Counted from the stretch's first letter, positions 17,155 through 27,825 are shown. The stretch: DNA of 64,000 bases from Sphingomonas endolithica (GCF_025231525.1 NZ_CP103057.1:3420501-3484500), one strand, 5' to 3'. Made by a program: numbers and translations. The notes: generated by a model from the sequence alone, not told the origin.

Positions 17155-18345
17155 ATGAACTACGAATCGGCGACGTTGGACAATGACGGACGCCTAACGC
17201 TTCCCGCAGCGGAACCGAAGTCGCGTCGCCTGTGGTGGATCGTCGGCACACTCCTCGTGCTGGCTGCGCTCGCCGGCTATTTCCTGATCAAGCGCAGCGG
17301 TGCTGCGCCGACCGTGGCGCAGAAGGGCGAGGCGCTGTCCAGCGTGACGGTCGCCGTGCCCGGCAGCAAGCTGGTCGCGCGGGTCATCTCCGCCACGGGC
17401 ACGCTGGCGGCACGACGCGAGATGCCGGTCGGTGTCGCGGGTGAAGGCGGCATGGTCACGCGCGTGCTGGTCGAACCCGGTCAGTGGGTCGGTGCCGGGC
17501 AGGTGTTGGCGACGGTCGACCGTTCGGTCCAGCAGCAGACCGCGGCGAGCCTGACCGCGCAGATCAACGTCGCCCGTGCCGACCTGACGCTGGCGCAAGC
17601 GGAACTCGCACGCGCGCAGCAGCTCGTCGGGCGCGGGTTCATCAGCCAGGCCGACGTGCAGCGCCGCATCGCGACGCGTGACTCCGCCATTGCGCGGCTC
17701 AAGGTCAGCCAGGCGACGGCTGCCGAGCAGAACGCACGCAACGGCCGCCTCGACATCCGCGCACCCGCCGCGGGCCTGATCCTCACCCGGGGCGTGGAGC
17801 CCGGCCAGATCGTCAGTTCGGGCTCGGGCGTGCTGTTCCGCATGGCCAAGGGCGGCGAGATGGAGATGCGTGCGGCCCTCAGCGAAGCGGACCTCACCGG
17901 TCTCGGCGTCGGTGCGCGGGCAGCGGTGACACCGGTCGGCAGCACGCAGTCTTATGACGGGCAAGTCTGGCAGGTCTCGCCGGTGATCGACCCGCAAACC
18001 CGCCAGGGCATCGCGCGCATCGCTCTATCCTACAATCAGGCACTTCGTCCGGGCGGCTTCGCCTCGGCCAACATAACCAGCGGCGGCGCGCAGTCGCCGC
18101 AACTGCCGGAATCTGCAGTGCTGAGCGACGATCGCGGCAATTTCGTCTACATCGTCGGCGCCGGCAACAAGGTCGAGCGGCGCAACGTCAAGGTCGGCTC
18201 GGTTTCCGATGCCGGCGTGGCGATCGCCTCGGGACTGGCCGGTACGGAGCGCGTGGTGCTGTCGGCCGGCGCGTTCCTGAACCCGGGCCAGAAGATCAAC
18301 CCGGTCGTCGCCAAGCCGGCTGCGTCCGCGGCGAGCAAGGGCTAA
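17155..18345 (+). CDS. RND efflux periplasmic adaptor (membrane fusion protein)
   Basis: A roughly 396-residue adaptor with a short cytoplasmic N-terminus, one membrane anchor (LWWIVGTLLVLAALAGYFLI) and the usual hairpin organisation: lipoyl half (VLVEPGQWVGAGQVLATVD), alpha-helical hairpin (about 120-190), second lipoyl half (RAPAAGLILTRGVEPGQIVS), beta-barrel and membrane-proximal domains. It bridges the inner-membrane pump encoded 4 bp downstream with an outer-membrane channel. No channel gene is in this operon; the OMF at 29772 belongs to another cluster. The start may be this ATG or a GTG three codons earlier. Confidence 0.92.
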   Translation: MNYESATLDNDGRLTLPAAEPKSRRLWWIVGTLLVLAALAGYFLIKRSGAAPTVAQKGEALSSVTVAVPGSKLVARVISATGTLAARREMPVGVAGEGGMVTRVLVEPGQWVGAGQVLATVDRSVQQQTAASLTAQINVARADLTLAQAELARAQQLVGRGFISQADVQRRIATRDSAIARLKVSQATAAEQNARNGRLDIRAPAAGLILTRGVEPGQIVSSGSGVLFRMAKGGEMEMRAALSEADLTGLGVGARAAVTPVGSTQSYDGQVWQVSPVIDPQTRQGIARIALSYNQALRPGGFASANITSGGAQSPQLPESAVLSDDRGNFVYIVGAGNKVERRNVKVGSVSDAGVAIASGLAGTERVVLSAGAFLNPGQKINPVVAKPAASAASKG

Positions 18346-18349
18346 GCGC

Positions 18350-21300
18350 ATGAGCTTCCGGAACATCTCGGCATGGTCGATCCGCAACCCGGTGCCGCCG
18401 ATCGTGCTGTTCATCGCGCTGACGCTGGCGGGGCTCGTCAGTTTTGCGCGGCTCGACGTCAACCAGAATCCGGATATCGATTTTCCGATCGCCTATGTCT
18501 CGATCAGCCAGCCGGGCGCTGCCCCGAGCGAGCTCGAAACGCAGGTTACCAAGCGGGTCGAGGCCGCGGCACGCAACGTGCAGGGCGTGGATGAACTGCG
18601 CTCAACCGTGTCCGAGGGCAATTCGCAGACCGTGCTGCAGCTGAAGATCGGCGCCAATATCGATCGCGCGGTCAACGATCTGCGCGACGCGATCACCCAG
18701 ATCCGCAGCAACCTGCCCGACGGCATCCTGGAGCCGCAGATCGGCCGCGTCGACACGTCGGATAACGACATCGCCAATTTCTCAGCGATCACCAGCGACA
18801 TGACCGTCGAGCAATTGAGCTGGTACATCGACGATACCGTGGCCAAGGAATTGCTGTCGATCCCCGGCATGGGCGGGGTGGAGCGTAACGGCGGCGTCAG
18901 CCGCGAGATCCGCGTGATCCTCGATCCGGTCAAGTTGCAGGCGCTGGGGCTGACCGCACCGGCGGTCAACGCGCAGTTGCGCCAGGTGAACGTCAACGCC
19001 ACCGGCGGCAAGGCGCAGATCGGCGGATCCGAACAATCGGTGCGCGTGCTGGGCAATGCCATCGATGTGCGCACGCTGGGCGACACGCAGATCAACCTGG
19101 GTACCGGGCGCACCGTGCGCCTGGCCGACATCGCTGACGTGCGCGATGCCTTTGCCGAGCAGACCTCGCGCGCCGCGTACAACGGGCAGCAGGTTGTATC
19201 GTTCGACTTCAAGCGCTCGAAGGGTGCATCCGACGTGAGCGTGTACCGCGCGGCGGAAGAGAAATTGAAGGAGCTCGAAAAGCGCAATCCCAAGGTGCAT
19301 TTCGAGATGCTGTCGACCAGCGTCAACGATACCGAACTGGCCTATCACGGTGCGATCGACGCGATGATCGAGGGGTCGGTGCTCGCGGTGTTCGTGGTGT
19401 TCCTGTTCCTGCGGGATTGGCGCGCGACCGCGATCTCGGCGCTGGCGATCCCGCTCTCCGCCATCCCGACCTTCTTCTTCATGGAATTGATGGGCTTCAG
19501 CCTCAACCAGATGACATTGCTCGCGCTCAGCCTGGTGGCGGGCGTGCTGGTCGATGACGCGATCGTCGAGATCGAGAACATCGTCCGCCATATGAAAATG
19601 GGCAAGACCGCCTACCAGGCATCGATCGATGCTGCCGACGAGATCGGCCTGGCGGTGCTCGCCACGACCATGTCGATCGTCGCGGTGTTTCTGCCCGTCT
19701 CGGTCATGCCCGGCATTTCGGGCCAGTTCTTCAAGAATTTCGGGCTTACCGTGGTCGCCGCGGTGCTGATGAGCCTCGCCGTTGCGCGCATGGTGACGCC
19801 TATGATCGCGGCCTATTTCCTGCGTCATCACGGCGAGAACACCAAGCCCGACGGCGTCGTCATGCGGCTGTACATGAAGACGCTGCGCTGGACGGTGGAT
19901 CTCACCCGGATGCGCGCGGCGCAGGCCAAGGGCGGCATCTGGCGGATCTTCGCACGGTTCATGGATCACCGCGTGTGGGTGATGGGCATCGCCGCGATGG
20001 CATTGGTGCTGACGGTAGTGATCTTCGCGACGCTACCGCAGGAATTCCAGCCGCAGTCCGACAATGACCGCTCGACCGTCACCGTCGCGCTGCCGCCGGG
20101 CTCGACGCTGCAGCGTACCGAGCAGGTGGTGAACCAGGTCGCGCAGATGCTGGCGGCACACAAGCCGATGGTCGTCTCGGTCTATCAGCGTGCCTTTATC
20201 GGCAATGGCCGCGTCACGGTGACGCTCGACGAACATCGCAAGCAAACCAGCACGCAGTTCGAGCGCTCGGTCGCGCCGCAACTCGCGGCGATCCCCGATG
20301 CGCGCGTGTCGTTCCAGAACCAGAATGGCTGGGGCGGGCCGAGCCGCGATCTGTCGATTACCCTGGGCAGCGACAATCCCGAATTGTTGCAGCAGGCCGC
20401 AGACCGGATCGTCGCGCAGATGTCCACGCTGCGCGTGTTGCAGGCGCCGCGGATCGAGGGCGGGCTCAACCGGCCGGAAATCGTCATCCGCCCGCGGATG
20501 AATCTAGCCGCCGATCTCGGCATCACCACCTCGGCCTTGTCCAACGCGATCCGCGTCGCGACGATGGGCGATATCGATCAGAATTCGGCGCGCTATTCGC
20601 TCACCGACCGGCAGATTCCGATCCGTGTCGCCTTCGCCCAGACGTCGCGCGAACGGCTGGCCAATATCGAGAACCTCGCCGTGCCGACGCAGACCGGTGG
20701 ATCGGTGCCGCTGAAGGTCGTCGCCGATATCGGTTTCGGCGCTGGGCCGACCGAGATCGAGCGCATTGCGCAGCAGCGTCAGCTGACGATCGGTGCCGAT
20801 CTTTCGCCGGGGATCGTCGAGGGCGAAGCGATGAAGCAGATCAACGCGCTGTCGGCGATCAAGGAACTGCCGGTCGGCGTATCGCGGCTGACGGTCGGCC
20901 AATCCAAGGCGCAGGCCGAATTGGTGACCAACATCATCATCGCGGTCGCCTCGGGCTTCCTGTTGCTGTTCGCGGTCCTTGTGCTGTTGTACCGCCGTTT
21001 CCTGCCGCCGTTCGTCAATCTGGGCTCGCTGTTCCTGGCGCCGCTCGGCGCGTGCATCGCGCTCAAGATCGCCGGCATGTCGGTGTCGCTGCCGGTCTAT
21101 ATCGGCCTGCTGATGCTGCTCGGCATCGTCGCCAAGAACTCGATCCTGCTGGTCGATTTCGCGCTGGAGGAAATGGGCAAGGGCGTGCGCCGTTTCGACG
21201 CGATCCTGGATGCCGGGCACAAGCGCGCGCAGCCAATCGTGATGACCACGGTGGCGATGGTCGCGGGCATGATCCCGACGGCGCTCGCCTTGACCGGCGA

Positions 21301-21568
21301 CGCCTCGTTCCGCGCACCGATGAGCGTCACCGTGATGGGCGGGCTGATCCTGTCGACCGTGCTGACGCTGCTGATCGTCCCGTCGAGCTTCAGCCTGGCC
21401 CTGGGGGTCGAGCGCGCGATCGGCCGCAAGCTCGGGCACCGGCTGCTGTCCTACAAGCCGGGCGACGAAGGACAACCGGTGGTCGATCATGATCCCCGGC
21501 CCGGCCTGCCGCCAGCGCGGCCGCGGCTGGGGAACCCCGGCGACGAGGCGCCGCAGCCCGCCGAGTGA
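18350..21568 (+). CDS. RND efflux permease (HAE-1/AcrB-MdtB type)
   Basis: A 1072-residue proton-driven exporter with two repeats of one plus five membrane helices and two large periplasmic loops. Landmarks are the N-terminal [20 protein letters not shown], the TM4 proton-relay region [21 protein letters not shown], and the second-half counterpart [21 protein letters not shown]. The periplasmic PN/PC/docking segments include [20 protein letters not shown] sequence. The substrate range (drugs, bile salts, metals) cannot be read from sequence; the architecture fits hydrophobic/amphiphilic drug efflux rather than CzcA-type metal export. The C-terminus ends in a Pro/Arg-rich tail. Confidence 0.94.
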   Translation: MSFRNISAWSIRNPVPPIVLFIALTLAGLVSFARLDVNQNPDIDFPIAYVSISQPGAAPSELETQVTKRVEAAARNVQGVDELRSTVSEGNSQTVLQLKIGANIDRAVNDLRDAITQIRSNLPDGILEPQIGRVDTSDNDIANFSAITSDMTVEQLSWYIDDTVAKELLSIPGMGGVERNGGVSREIRVILDPVKLQALGLTAPAVNAQLRQVNVNATGGKAQIGGSEQSVRVLGNAIDVRTLGDTQINLGTGRTVRLADIADVRDAFAEQTSRAAYNGQQVVSFDFKRSKGASDVSVYRAAEEKLKELEKRNPKVHFEMLSTSVNDTELAYHGAIDAMIEGSVLAVFVVFLFLRDWRATAISALAIPLSAIPTFFFMELMGFSLNQMTLLALSLVAGVLVDDAIVEIENIVRHMKMGKTAYQASIDAADEIGLAVLATTMSIVAVFLPVSVMPGISGQFFKNFGLTVVAAVLMSLAVARMVTPMIAAYFLRHHGENTKPDGVVMRLYMKTLRWTVDLTRMRAAQAKGGIWRIFARFMDHRVWVMGIAAMALVLTVVIFATLPQEFQPQSDNDRSTVTVALPPGSTLQRTEQVVNQVAQMLAAHKPMVVSVYQRAFIGNGRVTVTLDEHRKQTSTQFERSVAPQLAAIPDARVSFQNQNGWGGPSRDLSITLGSDNPELLQQAADRIVAQMSTLRVLQAPRIEGGLNRPEIVIRPRMNLAADLGITTSALSNAIRVATMGDIDQNSARYSLTDRQIPIRVAFAQTSRERLANIENLAVPTQTGGSVPLKVVADIGFGAGPTEIERIAQQRQLTIGADLSPGIVEGEAMKQINALSAIKELPVGVSRLTVGQSKAQAELVTNIIIAVASGFLLLFAVLVLLYRRFLPPFVNLGSLFLAPLGACIALKIAGMSVSLPVYIGLLMLLGIVAKNSILLVDFALEEMGKGVRRFDAILDAGHKRAQPIVMTTVAMVAGMIPTALALTGDASFRAPMSVTVMGGLILSTVLTLLIVPSSFSLALGVERAIGRKLGHRLLSYKPGDEGQPVVDHDPRPGLPPARPRLGNPGDEAPQPAE

Positions 21569-21614
21569 TGTAAGGGCGCGGTGTTCGGGGTTGGGGCGTT
21601 TACATCCCCCAATT

Positions 21615-21721
21615 CGTCACCCCGGACTTGTTCCGGGGGTCCACCACGCGGCTTACGATGCGCATAGTGCCATGAGCAGAGCGTGCGGCACGGTGGACCC
21701 CGGAACAAGTCCGGGGTGACG
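21615..21721. repeat. Intergenic palindromic element D
   Basis: The arms are CGTCACCCCGGACTTGTTCC and GGAACAAGTCCGGGGTGACG, a 20-bp perfect inverted repeat around a centre of about 65 bp. The right-hand 40 bp are identical to element C at 9270-9365. It occupies the convergent gap between the RND pump and the Hsp70-like gene and could end both transcripts. Confidence 0.85.
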
Positions 21722-21748
21722 TTCACTCAGTTGCCAGCATCGCTCGTT

Positions 21749-23041
21749 CTACACCGACCAGGCGGCGAGATCGTCCTCCTGGCCAATCAGCGCGAGGCCA
21801 TGCGCGATCGAGGTCAACTCACCACCGCTGGCAAGCTTCTCCTCGCCGAAGCGGCGCGCGAACAGCGCCCGGATCGCAGGAGTAAGCGAGGTGCCGCCGG
21901 TCAGGAACACCCGGTCGATCGCTCCTGCATCCGTCCCCGCATCGACCAGCGCCCGGTCGACTGTCTGGTCGATCCGCGCGATATCGTCGGCGATCCACAG
22001 GTCGAACTCGGCGCGGGTCACGTCCGCTTCGATCTCCAGCCCGGCGCCGGCAAAGTGGAAATGCGCCCCATCCTCGCGCGACAAAGCGCGCTTCAGCTGC
22101 CCTACGGCGTCATATAATTTGTAGCCCAACTCCTGCTCGATCACCGCGATCATCCGCGTGATGGCGGCAGGCTCGGTCGCGCTGCGGCGCAATTGCTCCA
22201 GCTCCGTCAGCGTCCGGCGGTTGCGCATCAGCGCCAGCTTCGACCAATCCGCGAAGTCGGCGAAATAGCCGCGCGGGATCTCGAGCAGCTTGTCGAACGA
22301 CTTGTAGGTGCCGCCCTTGCCGAGCATCGGCAGGACGAGCCGGTCGACGATGCGATAGTCGAAGCGGTCGCCGGCAATGCCGATGCCGGCCGCACCCAGC
22401 GGCACGCACCGTTGCGGCGCGCCCGGCCCGGCGATCCGCACGATCGAGAAATCGCTCGTCCCGCCGCCGAAATCCGCCACCAGCACGGTTGCAGGCGCGC
22501 TCAGCCGCGCGGCAAAGCTGTAGGCTGCGCCGACCGGCTCGTAGACATAATGGATCTCGGTGCCGAGCCCGGCGAACATCGCATCGTAGCGCCGCCTGGC
22601 AAGCGCCGCGTCCGGACGGCTGCCGGCATATTCGACCGGGCGCCCGACGATCAGCCGCGCAGGCGGCGCCTTGAGCTTGCCGCCCGATCGTGCGCGCAAC
22701 TTGTCGAGGAACAGGCGGCCGAGATCCTCGAAGCGCAGGCGCTTGTCGAAGATCGAGGCATGCTCGAAGCTCGCGCTGGCGGCGACCGACTTGAACGATT
22801 GCACGAAGCGGCTGCCCTCGGGATAGTCGAGATACTCGGCGATAGCCCATGGCCCGGCATCCGCGGCAAGCCCGCCGGATATCCCCTCGTCCTGCCAGAA
22901 GCACAAGGCGGACCGGAACACCGCGTCACTGCCCGACGGCGCGTCGAACGACACCAGATCGGGCTCGGCATCGCCCTGTGCCGCAGCGACGACGCTGTTG
23001 GTCGTACCGAAATCGAATCCGAGCACGGGAAGGGAATACAT
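21749..23041 (-). CDS. Hsp70-family ATPase, YegD-like
   Basis: A 430-residue actin-fold ATPase with phosphate-1 motif LGFDFGTTNSVV (start), phosphate-2 motif VADFGGGTSDFSIVR (about 190-205) and adenosine motif VFLTGGTSLTPAIRALFARR (about 380-400). It lacks the roughly 200-residue substrate-binding and lid domains of DnaK, placing it with the YegD-type short Hsp70 proteins of unknown clients. The ATG at 23041 has AGGAAAG upstream; longer in-frame extension runs into the divergent GST gene and is rejected. It is convergent with the RND operon. Confidence 0.87.
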   Translation of the reverse strand: MYSLPVLGFDFGTTNSVVAAAQGDAEPDLVSFDAPSGSDAVFRSALCFWQDEGISGGLAADAGPWAIAEYLDYPEGSRFVQSFKSVAASASFEHASIFDKRLRFEDLGRLFLDKLRARSGGKLKAPPARLIVGRPVEYAGSRPDAALARRRYDAMFAGLGTEIHYVYEPVGAAYSFAARLSAPATVLVADFGGGTSDFSIVRIAGPGAPQRCVPLGAAGIGIAGDRFDYRIVDRLVLPMLGKGGTYKSFDKLLEIPRGYFADFADWSKLALMRNRRTLTELEQLRRSATEPAAITRMIAVIEQELGYKLYDAVGQLKRALSREDGAHFHFAGAGLEIEADVTRAEFDLWIADDIARIDQTVDRALVDAGTDAGAIDRVFLTGGTSLTPAIRALFARRFGEEKLASGGELTSIAHGLALIGQEDDLAAWSV

Positions 23042-23164
23042 GATGGACTTTCCTGGGGCGGCGGGAGCCTTTGCGGCGCACGGCACGCCAGGGCAAGCAC
23101 CGATCATAGCAACCATGCATCTCGCGGCTTTGGCACAAGCGTGCCGAGCGGCTATAGCGGGCCG

Positions 23165-23746
23165 ATGCCATCGCCGATCCTCTACAGCTTCCGCCGCTGC
23201 CCCTATGCGATCCGCGCGCGACTGGCCTTGCTGGTCAGCGGCATGACGGTCGAGCGGCGCGAGGTCAGCCTGCGCGACAAGCCGGCCGAGTTGCTGGCCG
23301 CGTCGCCGAAAGGCACGGTACCGGTGTTGGTGCTGGAAGACGGCCGGGTGATCGAGCAGAGCCTGGAGATCATGCGGCATGCGCTGGCGCTGAACGATCC
23401 GGAGGATTGGTTGGGCGGCGACGATCCGGCGCTGATCGAGGTGAATGACGGGGCGTTCAAGCGGCACCTCGACGGCTATAAATATCCTGATCGGCAAGGC
23501 GGCGATCCGCACCACCATCGCGAGTCCGCACTAACGTTGCTCGGCGTGCTGGAGCAGCGGCTGACGGCGCACGACAATCTGTGTCGCGCCACCCGGGGGC
23601 TGACCGATATCGCCGTGATGCCGTTCGTGCGGCAGTTCGCGGCCGTGGATCGCGACTGGTTCGCGCGCCAGCCGCTGCCACGCTTGCGCGGCTGGCTCGA
23701 CCGCCATCTCGGCTCGCCCTTGTTCGTGACGGCGATGGCCCGGTGA
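23165..23746 (+). CDS. Glutathione S-transferase family protein
   Basis: A 193-residue protein with an N-terminal thioredoxin fold (PSPILYSFRRCPYAIRARLA; Cys12 of the CPYA motif may be catalytic), the cis-Pro loop SPKGTVPVLVLEDG and EQSLEIMRHALA for glutathione binding, and a helical C-terminal domain. It resembles short CPYA-type GST/glutaredoxin-2-like proteins rather than tyrosine GSTs. Its TGA overlaps the GTG start of rpiA, so translation of the two is coupled although no metabolic link is evident. It is divergent from the Hsp70-like gene. Confidence 0.85.
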   Translation: MPSPILYSFRRCPYAIRARLALLVSGMTVERREVSLRDKPAELLAASPKGTVPVLVLEDGRVIEQSLEIMRHALALNDPEDWLGGDDPALIEVNDGAFKRHLDGYKYPDRQGGDPHHHRESALTLLGVLEQRLTAHDNLCRATRGLTDIAVMPFVRQFAAVDRDWFARQPLPRLRGWLDRHLGSPLFVTAMAR

Positions 23747-24423
23747 GCCGCGACGACGACAAGAGGCTGGCGGCCGAGGCGGCGGCGGCGGAGATCGTGT
23801 CCGGCATGATCGTCGGACTGGGCACCGGATCGACCGCGGCCTGGTTGATCGCGCATCTCGGCGAGCGTGTCGCGGCGGGATTGGACATCACCGCAGTGGC
23901 GACCTCGCGTGCCACCGAGCGCGTGGCGCGGGCGGCCGGAATCCGGGTGGTGGCACTCGACGACCTGTCGGACATCGATCTCGCCATCGATGGCGTCGAC
24001 GAGATCGATGGCGACCTGCGCGCGATAAAGGGGGCGGGGGGCGCGATGCTGCGCGAGAAGATCGTCGCCAGCGCGGCACGGCGCATGATCGCCATTGCCG
24101 ATGGATCGAAGCGGGTCGAGCGGCTGGGTGCTGCACCGGTGCCGGTCGAGGTGCTGCCGCTCGCGCGCGGCTTCGTGGCGGCACGGATCGAGTCGCTCGG
24201 CGGCGCGGCGACTCTGCGGCGGCATGACGATCGGTCGTACCGCACCGATCAGGATAATGTCGTGCTCGACTGCGCTTTCGGCACTGAGATCGATTCCGTC
24301 GCGCTCGCCGGGCAACTCGCGGCGATTCCGGGCGTTCTCGGCCATGGATTGTTCCTACGCGAGATCGATAGCGCCTATATAGCGTCGGATGGTGTCATAA
24401 CCCGGCTTGACCGGACCCGTTAA
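23743..24423 (+). CDS. rpiA: Ribose-5-phosphate isomerase A
   Basis: A 226-residue RpiA that interconverts ribose 5-phosphate and ribulose 5-phosphate in the non-oxidative pentose phosphate pathway. Motifs are GLGTGSTAAWLIAHL (phosphate binding), DIDLAIDGVDEIDGDL (catalytic Asp/Glu region) and IKGAGGAMLREKIVASAA. The GTG start overlaps the GST stop (GTGA); the resulting length matches the family. It begins the run rpiA-tkt-tal-gnd. Confidence 0.95.
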   Translation: MSRDDDKRLAAEAAAAEIVSGMIVGLGTGSTAAWLIAHLGERVAAGLDITAVATSRATERVARAAGIRVVALDDLSDIDLAIDGVDEIDGDLRAIKGAGGAMLREKIVASAARRMIAIADGSKRVERLGAAPVPVEVLPLARGFVAARIESLGGAATLRRHDDRSYRTDQDNVVLDCAFGTEIDSVALAGQLAAIPGVLGHGLFLREIDSAYIASDGVITRLDRTR

Positions 24424-24456
24424 GCACGCAGAAGCAACCTCGCCGCGCCCCTCGCG

Positions 24457-24478
24457 TTGAGGGTGCCTCCAGCCTCAA
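24457..24478 (+). promoter_or_regulatory. Small inverted repeat abutting the tkt ribosome-binding site
   Basis: TTGAGG and CCTCAA flank a 10-nt loop directly before the AAGGAA of the tkt SD. The stem is only 6 bp. It could modestly tune tkt translation or simply be chance. Confidence 0.3.
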
Positions 24479-24490
24479 GGAAGTATGATC

Positions 24491-26572
24491 ATGAGCGACG
24501 CCCCCGCGACCGACACCCCCGCCGGCCTGCATGAGGATGGGTCGCTCGATCGGCTGACGATCGACACGATCCGCACGCTGTCGATGGATGCGGTGGCCAA
24601 GGCCAAGTCCGGCCATATCGGCACGCCAATGGCGCTGGCACCGGTCGGCTACACGCTCTGGTCAAAATTCCTGCGCACCGATCCCGATCGCCCCGATTGG
24701 CCTAATCGCGATCGCTTCGTGCTGTCGGTCGGCCATGCCTCGATGCTGCTCTATTCGCTGCTGCACCTGGCGGGGATCAAGGAGATCGACAAGGACGGAA
24801 AGCCGAGCGGCGAGCCGGCGGTGAGCCTGGAGGACATCCGCCAGTTCCGCCAATTGTCCTCGCGCACGCCCGGTCACCCGGAATATCGCCACACGACGGG
24901 CGTCGAGACGACCACCGGCCCACTGGGCGCGGGCTGCGGCAATTCGGTCGGCATGGCGATCGCCGAGCGCTGGCTGGCGGCGCGCTACAACAAGCCGGGC
25001 TACACCCTGTTCGATCACGACATCTACACGCTGGCCGGTGACGGCGACATGATGGAGGGCGTGGCGAGCGAGGCGGCGAGCCTGGCCGGTCACCTGAAGC
25101 TGTCCAACCTGTGCTGGATCTACGATTCGAACCATGTGTCGATCGAAGGCGGCACGGATCTCGCGTTCGACGAGGATGTCGGCAAGCGCTTCGAGGCCTA
25201 TGGCTGGAACGTGCTGCACGTGAACGATGCCAACGACACGGCAGCAGTCGCCGCGGCGATCGAGACGTTCAGGGCGACCGACGACAAGCCGACCTTCATC
25301 GTGGTCAAGAGCATCATCGGCTATGGCAGCTCGATCCAGGGCACTGCCAAGGCGCATGGCGAGGCGATGACCGCGGATGACATTCGCGGCACCAAGAAGG
25401 CGTATGGCTGGCCCGAAGACGCACAGTTCCTGGTGCCGGAAGGCGTGGCGGAGGCGTTCAACAAGGCGATCGGCGATCGCGGCACCAAGCTGCGCGAGGA
25501 ATGGGAAGCGACGCTCGAGCGCTACCATGCGGCGGAACCGGATCTCGCGAAGGAACTCGACGGGCTGTTCGCCGATCGGCTGCCCGAGGGCTGGGATGCC
25601 GACATTCCGGTGTTCGACGCCGACGAAAAGGGCATGGCGTCGCGCGATGCCGGCGGCAAGGTGCTGAACGCGATCGCGCCCAAGCTGCCCTGGCTGATCG
25701 GCGGGTCGGCCGATCTGGCGCCATCGACCAAGACCTATATCGACGATGGCGGATCGTTCCAGGCGGGGAGCTATGACGGCCGTAACCTGCATTTCGGCGT
25801 GCGCGAACACGGCATGGGCGCGGTGGTCAACGGCATGGCGCTGTCCCACCTGCGCTCCTATTCCGCGACCTTCCTGGTCTTCTCCGATTACATGCGCCCG
25901 CCGATCCGGCTGGCCGCGATCATGGAGCTGGGCACGATCTTCATCTTCACGCACGATTCGATCGGCGTGGGCGAGGACGGGCCGACGCACCAGCCGATCG
26001 AGCATCTCGCCACCCTGCGCGCGATCCCCGGGCTCGACACGATCCGCCCCTGCGACGCGAACGAGACGGCCTGGGCATGGAAGGCCGCGTTGACCGAGAA
26101 CAACCGCCCCGCGGCGTTGATCTTCTCGCGCCAGGCGCTGCCGACGCTCGACCGGACCAAATACGCCTCGGCCGAGGGGCTGATGAAGGGCGGCTATGTG
26201 CTGGCCGACAGCGAAGATCCCGAAGTGATCCTGATGGCCACCGGCAGCGAAGTGTCGCTGGCGATCGGCGCCTATGAGAAGCTGAAGGCGGAGGGCGTCC
26301 GCGCGCGCGTCGTGTCGCTGCCGAGCTGGGCGCGGTACGAGATGCAGGACGAGGCGTACAAGGAATCGGTGCTGCCGACCGCGGTCAAGGCGCGGCTGGC
26401 GATCGAGCAGGGCGGCGAGATCGGCTGGTCGCGCTATGTCGGCATGGAAGGCAAGACCATCACCATGTCGACCTTCGGCGCCTCCGCACCGCTGGCCAAG
26501 CTGCAGGATAAATACGGCTTCACCGTCGAGAACACGGTGAAGGTCGCACGCGAATTGCTCGGAAAGGATTGA
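24491..26572 (+). CDS. tkt: Transketolase
   Basis: A 693-residue thiamine-diphosphate enzyme that transfers two-carbon ketol units between sugar phosphates. It shows SGHIGTPMALAPVGYTLWSK, the TPP motif GDGDMMEGVASEAASLAGHL ending in ...YDSN, and the pyrimidine-domain segment GVREHGMGAVVNGMALS with the conserved Glu, plus the C-terminal transketolase domain. The ATG at 24491 is preferred to the one at 24485 because AAGGAA is 8-10 nt upstream of the former but only 2-4 nt from the latter. tal starts 3 bp downstream. Confidence 0.96.
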   Translation: MSDAPATDTPAGLHEDGSLDRLTIDTIRTLSMDAVAKAKSGHIGTPMALAPVGYTLWSKFLRTDPDRPDWPNRDRFVLSVGHASMLLYSLLHLAGIKEIDKDGKPSGEPAVSLEDIRQFRQLSSRTPGHPEYRHTTGVETTTGPLGAGCGNSVGMAIAERWLAARYNKPGYTLFDHDIYTLAGDGDMMEGVASEAASLAGHLKLSNLCWIYDSNHVSIEGGTDLAFDEDVGKRFEAYGWNVLHVNDANDTAAVAAAIETFRATDDKPTFIVVKSIIGYGSSIQGTAKAHGEAMTADDIRGTKKAYGWPEDAQFLVPEGVAEAFNKAIGDRGTKLREEWEATLERYHAAEPDLAKELDGLFADRLPEGWDADIPVFDADEKGMASRDAGGKVLNAIAPKLPWLIGGSADLAPSTKTYIDDGGSFQAGSYDGRNLHFGVREHGMGAVVNGMALSHLRSYSATFLVFSDYMRPPIRLAAIMELGTIFIFTHDSIGVGEDGPTHQPIEHLATLRAIPGLDTIRPCDANETAWAWKAALTENNRPAALIFSRQALPTLDRTKYASAEGLMKGGYVLADSEDPEVILMATGSEVSLAIGAYEKLKAEGVRARVVSLPSWARYEMQDEAYKESVLPTAVKARLAIEQGGEIGWSRYVGMEGKTITMSTFGASAPLAKLQDKYGFTVENTVKVARELLGKD

Positions 26573-26575
26573 TCC

Positions 26576-27694
26576 ATGGGCCGTCTCAATGATCTCACCA
26601 ATGCCGGCCAGGCATTGTGGCTCGACTTCGTCGATCGCAAGTTCCTGGCCGAAGGCGGCCTGCAGAAGATGGTCGACGAGGATGGGCTGACCGGCGTCAC
26701 CTCCAACCCGTCGATCTTCGAAAAGGCGATGGGCCATGGCGACGCCTATGACGAGGAACTCGCCGCTTACGACAAGGACCATCCCGACGCCGCGACGATC
26801 GATCGCTACGAACATCTGGCGATCCTCGACATCCAGGCCGCGGCCGACACGCTGCGCCCGGTCTATGATCGGCTGAACGGCAAGGACGGCTATGTCAGCC
26901 TGGAAGTATCGCCCTATCTCGCCAACGATACCGATGGCACGATCGCCGAGGCGCAGAAATTGTGGGCGATGGTCGATCGCCCCAACCTGATGGTCAAGAT
27001 CCCCGGCACCGCCGCGGGCTGCCCGGCCATTGCTGAGACGATCCGCGCCGGGATCAACGTCAACGTGACCTTGTTGTTCTCGCTCGCCGCCTATCAGGCG
27101 GTGGCAGAGGCCTATGTCGCGGGGCTGGAGGAGCGCGTGCGGCATGACCTGCCAATCGATCGCATCGCCAGCGTGGCCAGTTTCTTCGTCAGCCGCATCG
27201 ATTCCAAGATCGACGACAAGATCGATGCCGGCGTAGGCGGCGAAGAAGCCAAGGCGCTGAAGGGCAAGGTCGCCATCGCCAATGCCAAGATGGCCTATGC
27301 CTGGTACGAGGAGTTCATTGCCTCGGAACGCTGGCAGAAGCTGGCGGCGAAGGGCGCGATGGTCCAACGGCTGCTCTGGGCCTCGACCGGCACCAAGAAC
27401 CCCGATTACCGCGACACGCTTTATCTCGATACGCTGATCGGCAAGGACACGGTCAACACCGTGCCGCCCAAGACGATCGATGCGTTCCGCGAGCGCGGCA
27501 CGGTCGGCAACACGCTCGGTGCAGACGTCGAGGATGCACGGCACGTGATGCAGGAGGTCAAGCGGCTCGGGCTCGACCTGGACGAGGTGACCGACACGCT
27601 GGTGACCGAAGGCGTGGCGAGCTTCTCCAAGGCGTTTGACGACCTGCTGGGCGCGATCGCGGCCAAGCATCCGGCAGTCGAAGCGGCTTCCTGA
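26576..27694 (+). CDS. tal: Transaldolase
   Basis: A 372-residue transaldolase moving a dihydroxyacetone unit between sedoheptulose 7-phosphate and glyceraldehyde 3-phosphate. Recognisable parts are GLTGVTSNPSIFEKAM, YVSLEVSPYLANDTDGTIAE, the Schiff-base lysine segment LMVKIPGTAAGCPAI, and INVNVTLLFSLAAYQAVAEA. The length fits the long bacterial type also found next to tkt or fused to phosphoglucose isomerase in other taxa. It is 3 bp after tkt and 131 bp before gnd, with a palindromic repeat between. Confidence 0.95.
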   Translation: MGRLNDLTNAGQALWLDFVDRKFLAEGGLQKMVDEDGLTGVTSNPSIFEKAMGHGDAYDEELAAYDKDHPDAATIDRYEHLAILDIQAAADTLRPVYDRLNGKDGYVSLEVSPYLANDTDGTIAEAQKLWAMVDRPNLMVKIPGTAAGCPAIAETIRAGINVNVTLLFSLAAYQAVAEAYVAGLEERVRHDLPIDRIASVASFFVSRIDSKIDDKIDAGVGGEEAKALKGKVAIANAKMAYAWYEEFIASERWQKLAAKGAMVQRLLWASTGTKNPDYRDTLYLDTLIGKDTVNTVPPKTIDAFRERGTVGNTLGADVEDARHVMQEVKRLGLDLDEVTDTLVTEGVASFSKAFDDLLGAIAAKHPAVEAAS

Positions 27695-27700
27695 ATGCAC

Positions 27701-27805
27701 TTCCCCGGCGGACGTCGGGGTCCAGTCGCGGCGGTCGCAGTGACGAAGTGCTGCCCGCCGTTACGATCGTCTTCCAACTGGACCCCGGCGTTCGCCGGGG
27801 ATGAC
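27701..27805. repeat. Intergenic palindromic element E
   Basis: The arms TTCCCCGGCGGACGTCGGGG and CCCCGGCGTTCGCCGGGGAT, with inner GTCCAG / CTGGAC, form a long imperfect hairpin. It lies between tal and gnd, two genes of the same pathway and strand, where it might partly terminate or stabilise the upstream message and so unbalance expression of the two halves of the operon. Confidence 0.75.
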
Positions 27806-27825
27806 CTATCTCGAAGGACAGAAGC

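Noticed and set aside
24662-27700. A 1012-codon open frame on the minus strand
   Set aside because: It is antisense to tkt and tal, whose protein motifs are certain. Long antisense frames are expected in GC-rich genes with G/C third positions; the translation is rich in Arg, Asp and His with no domain.
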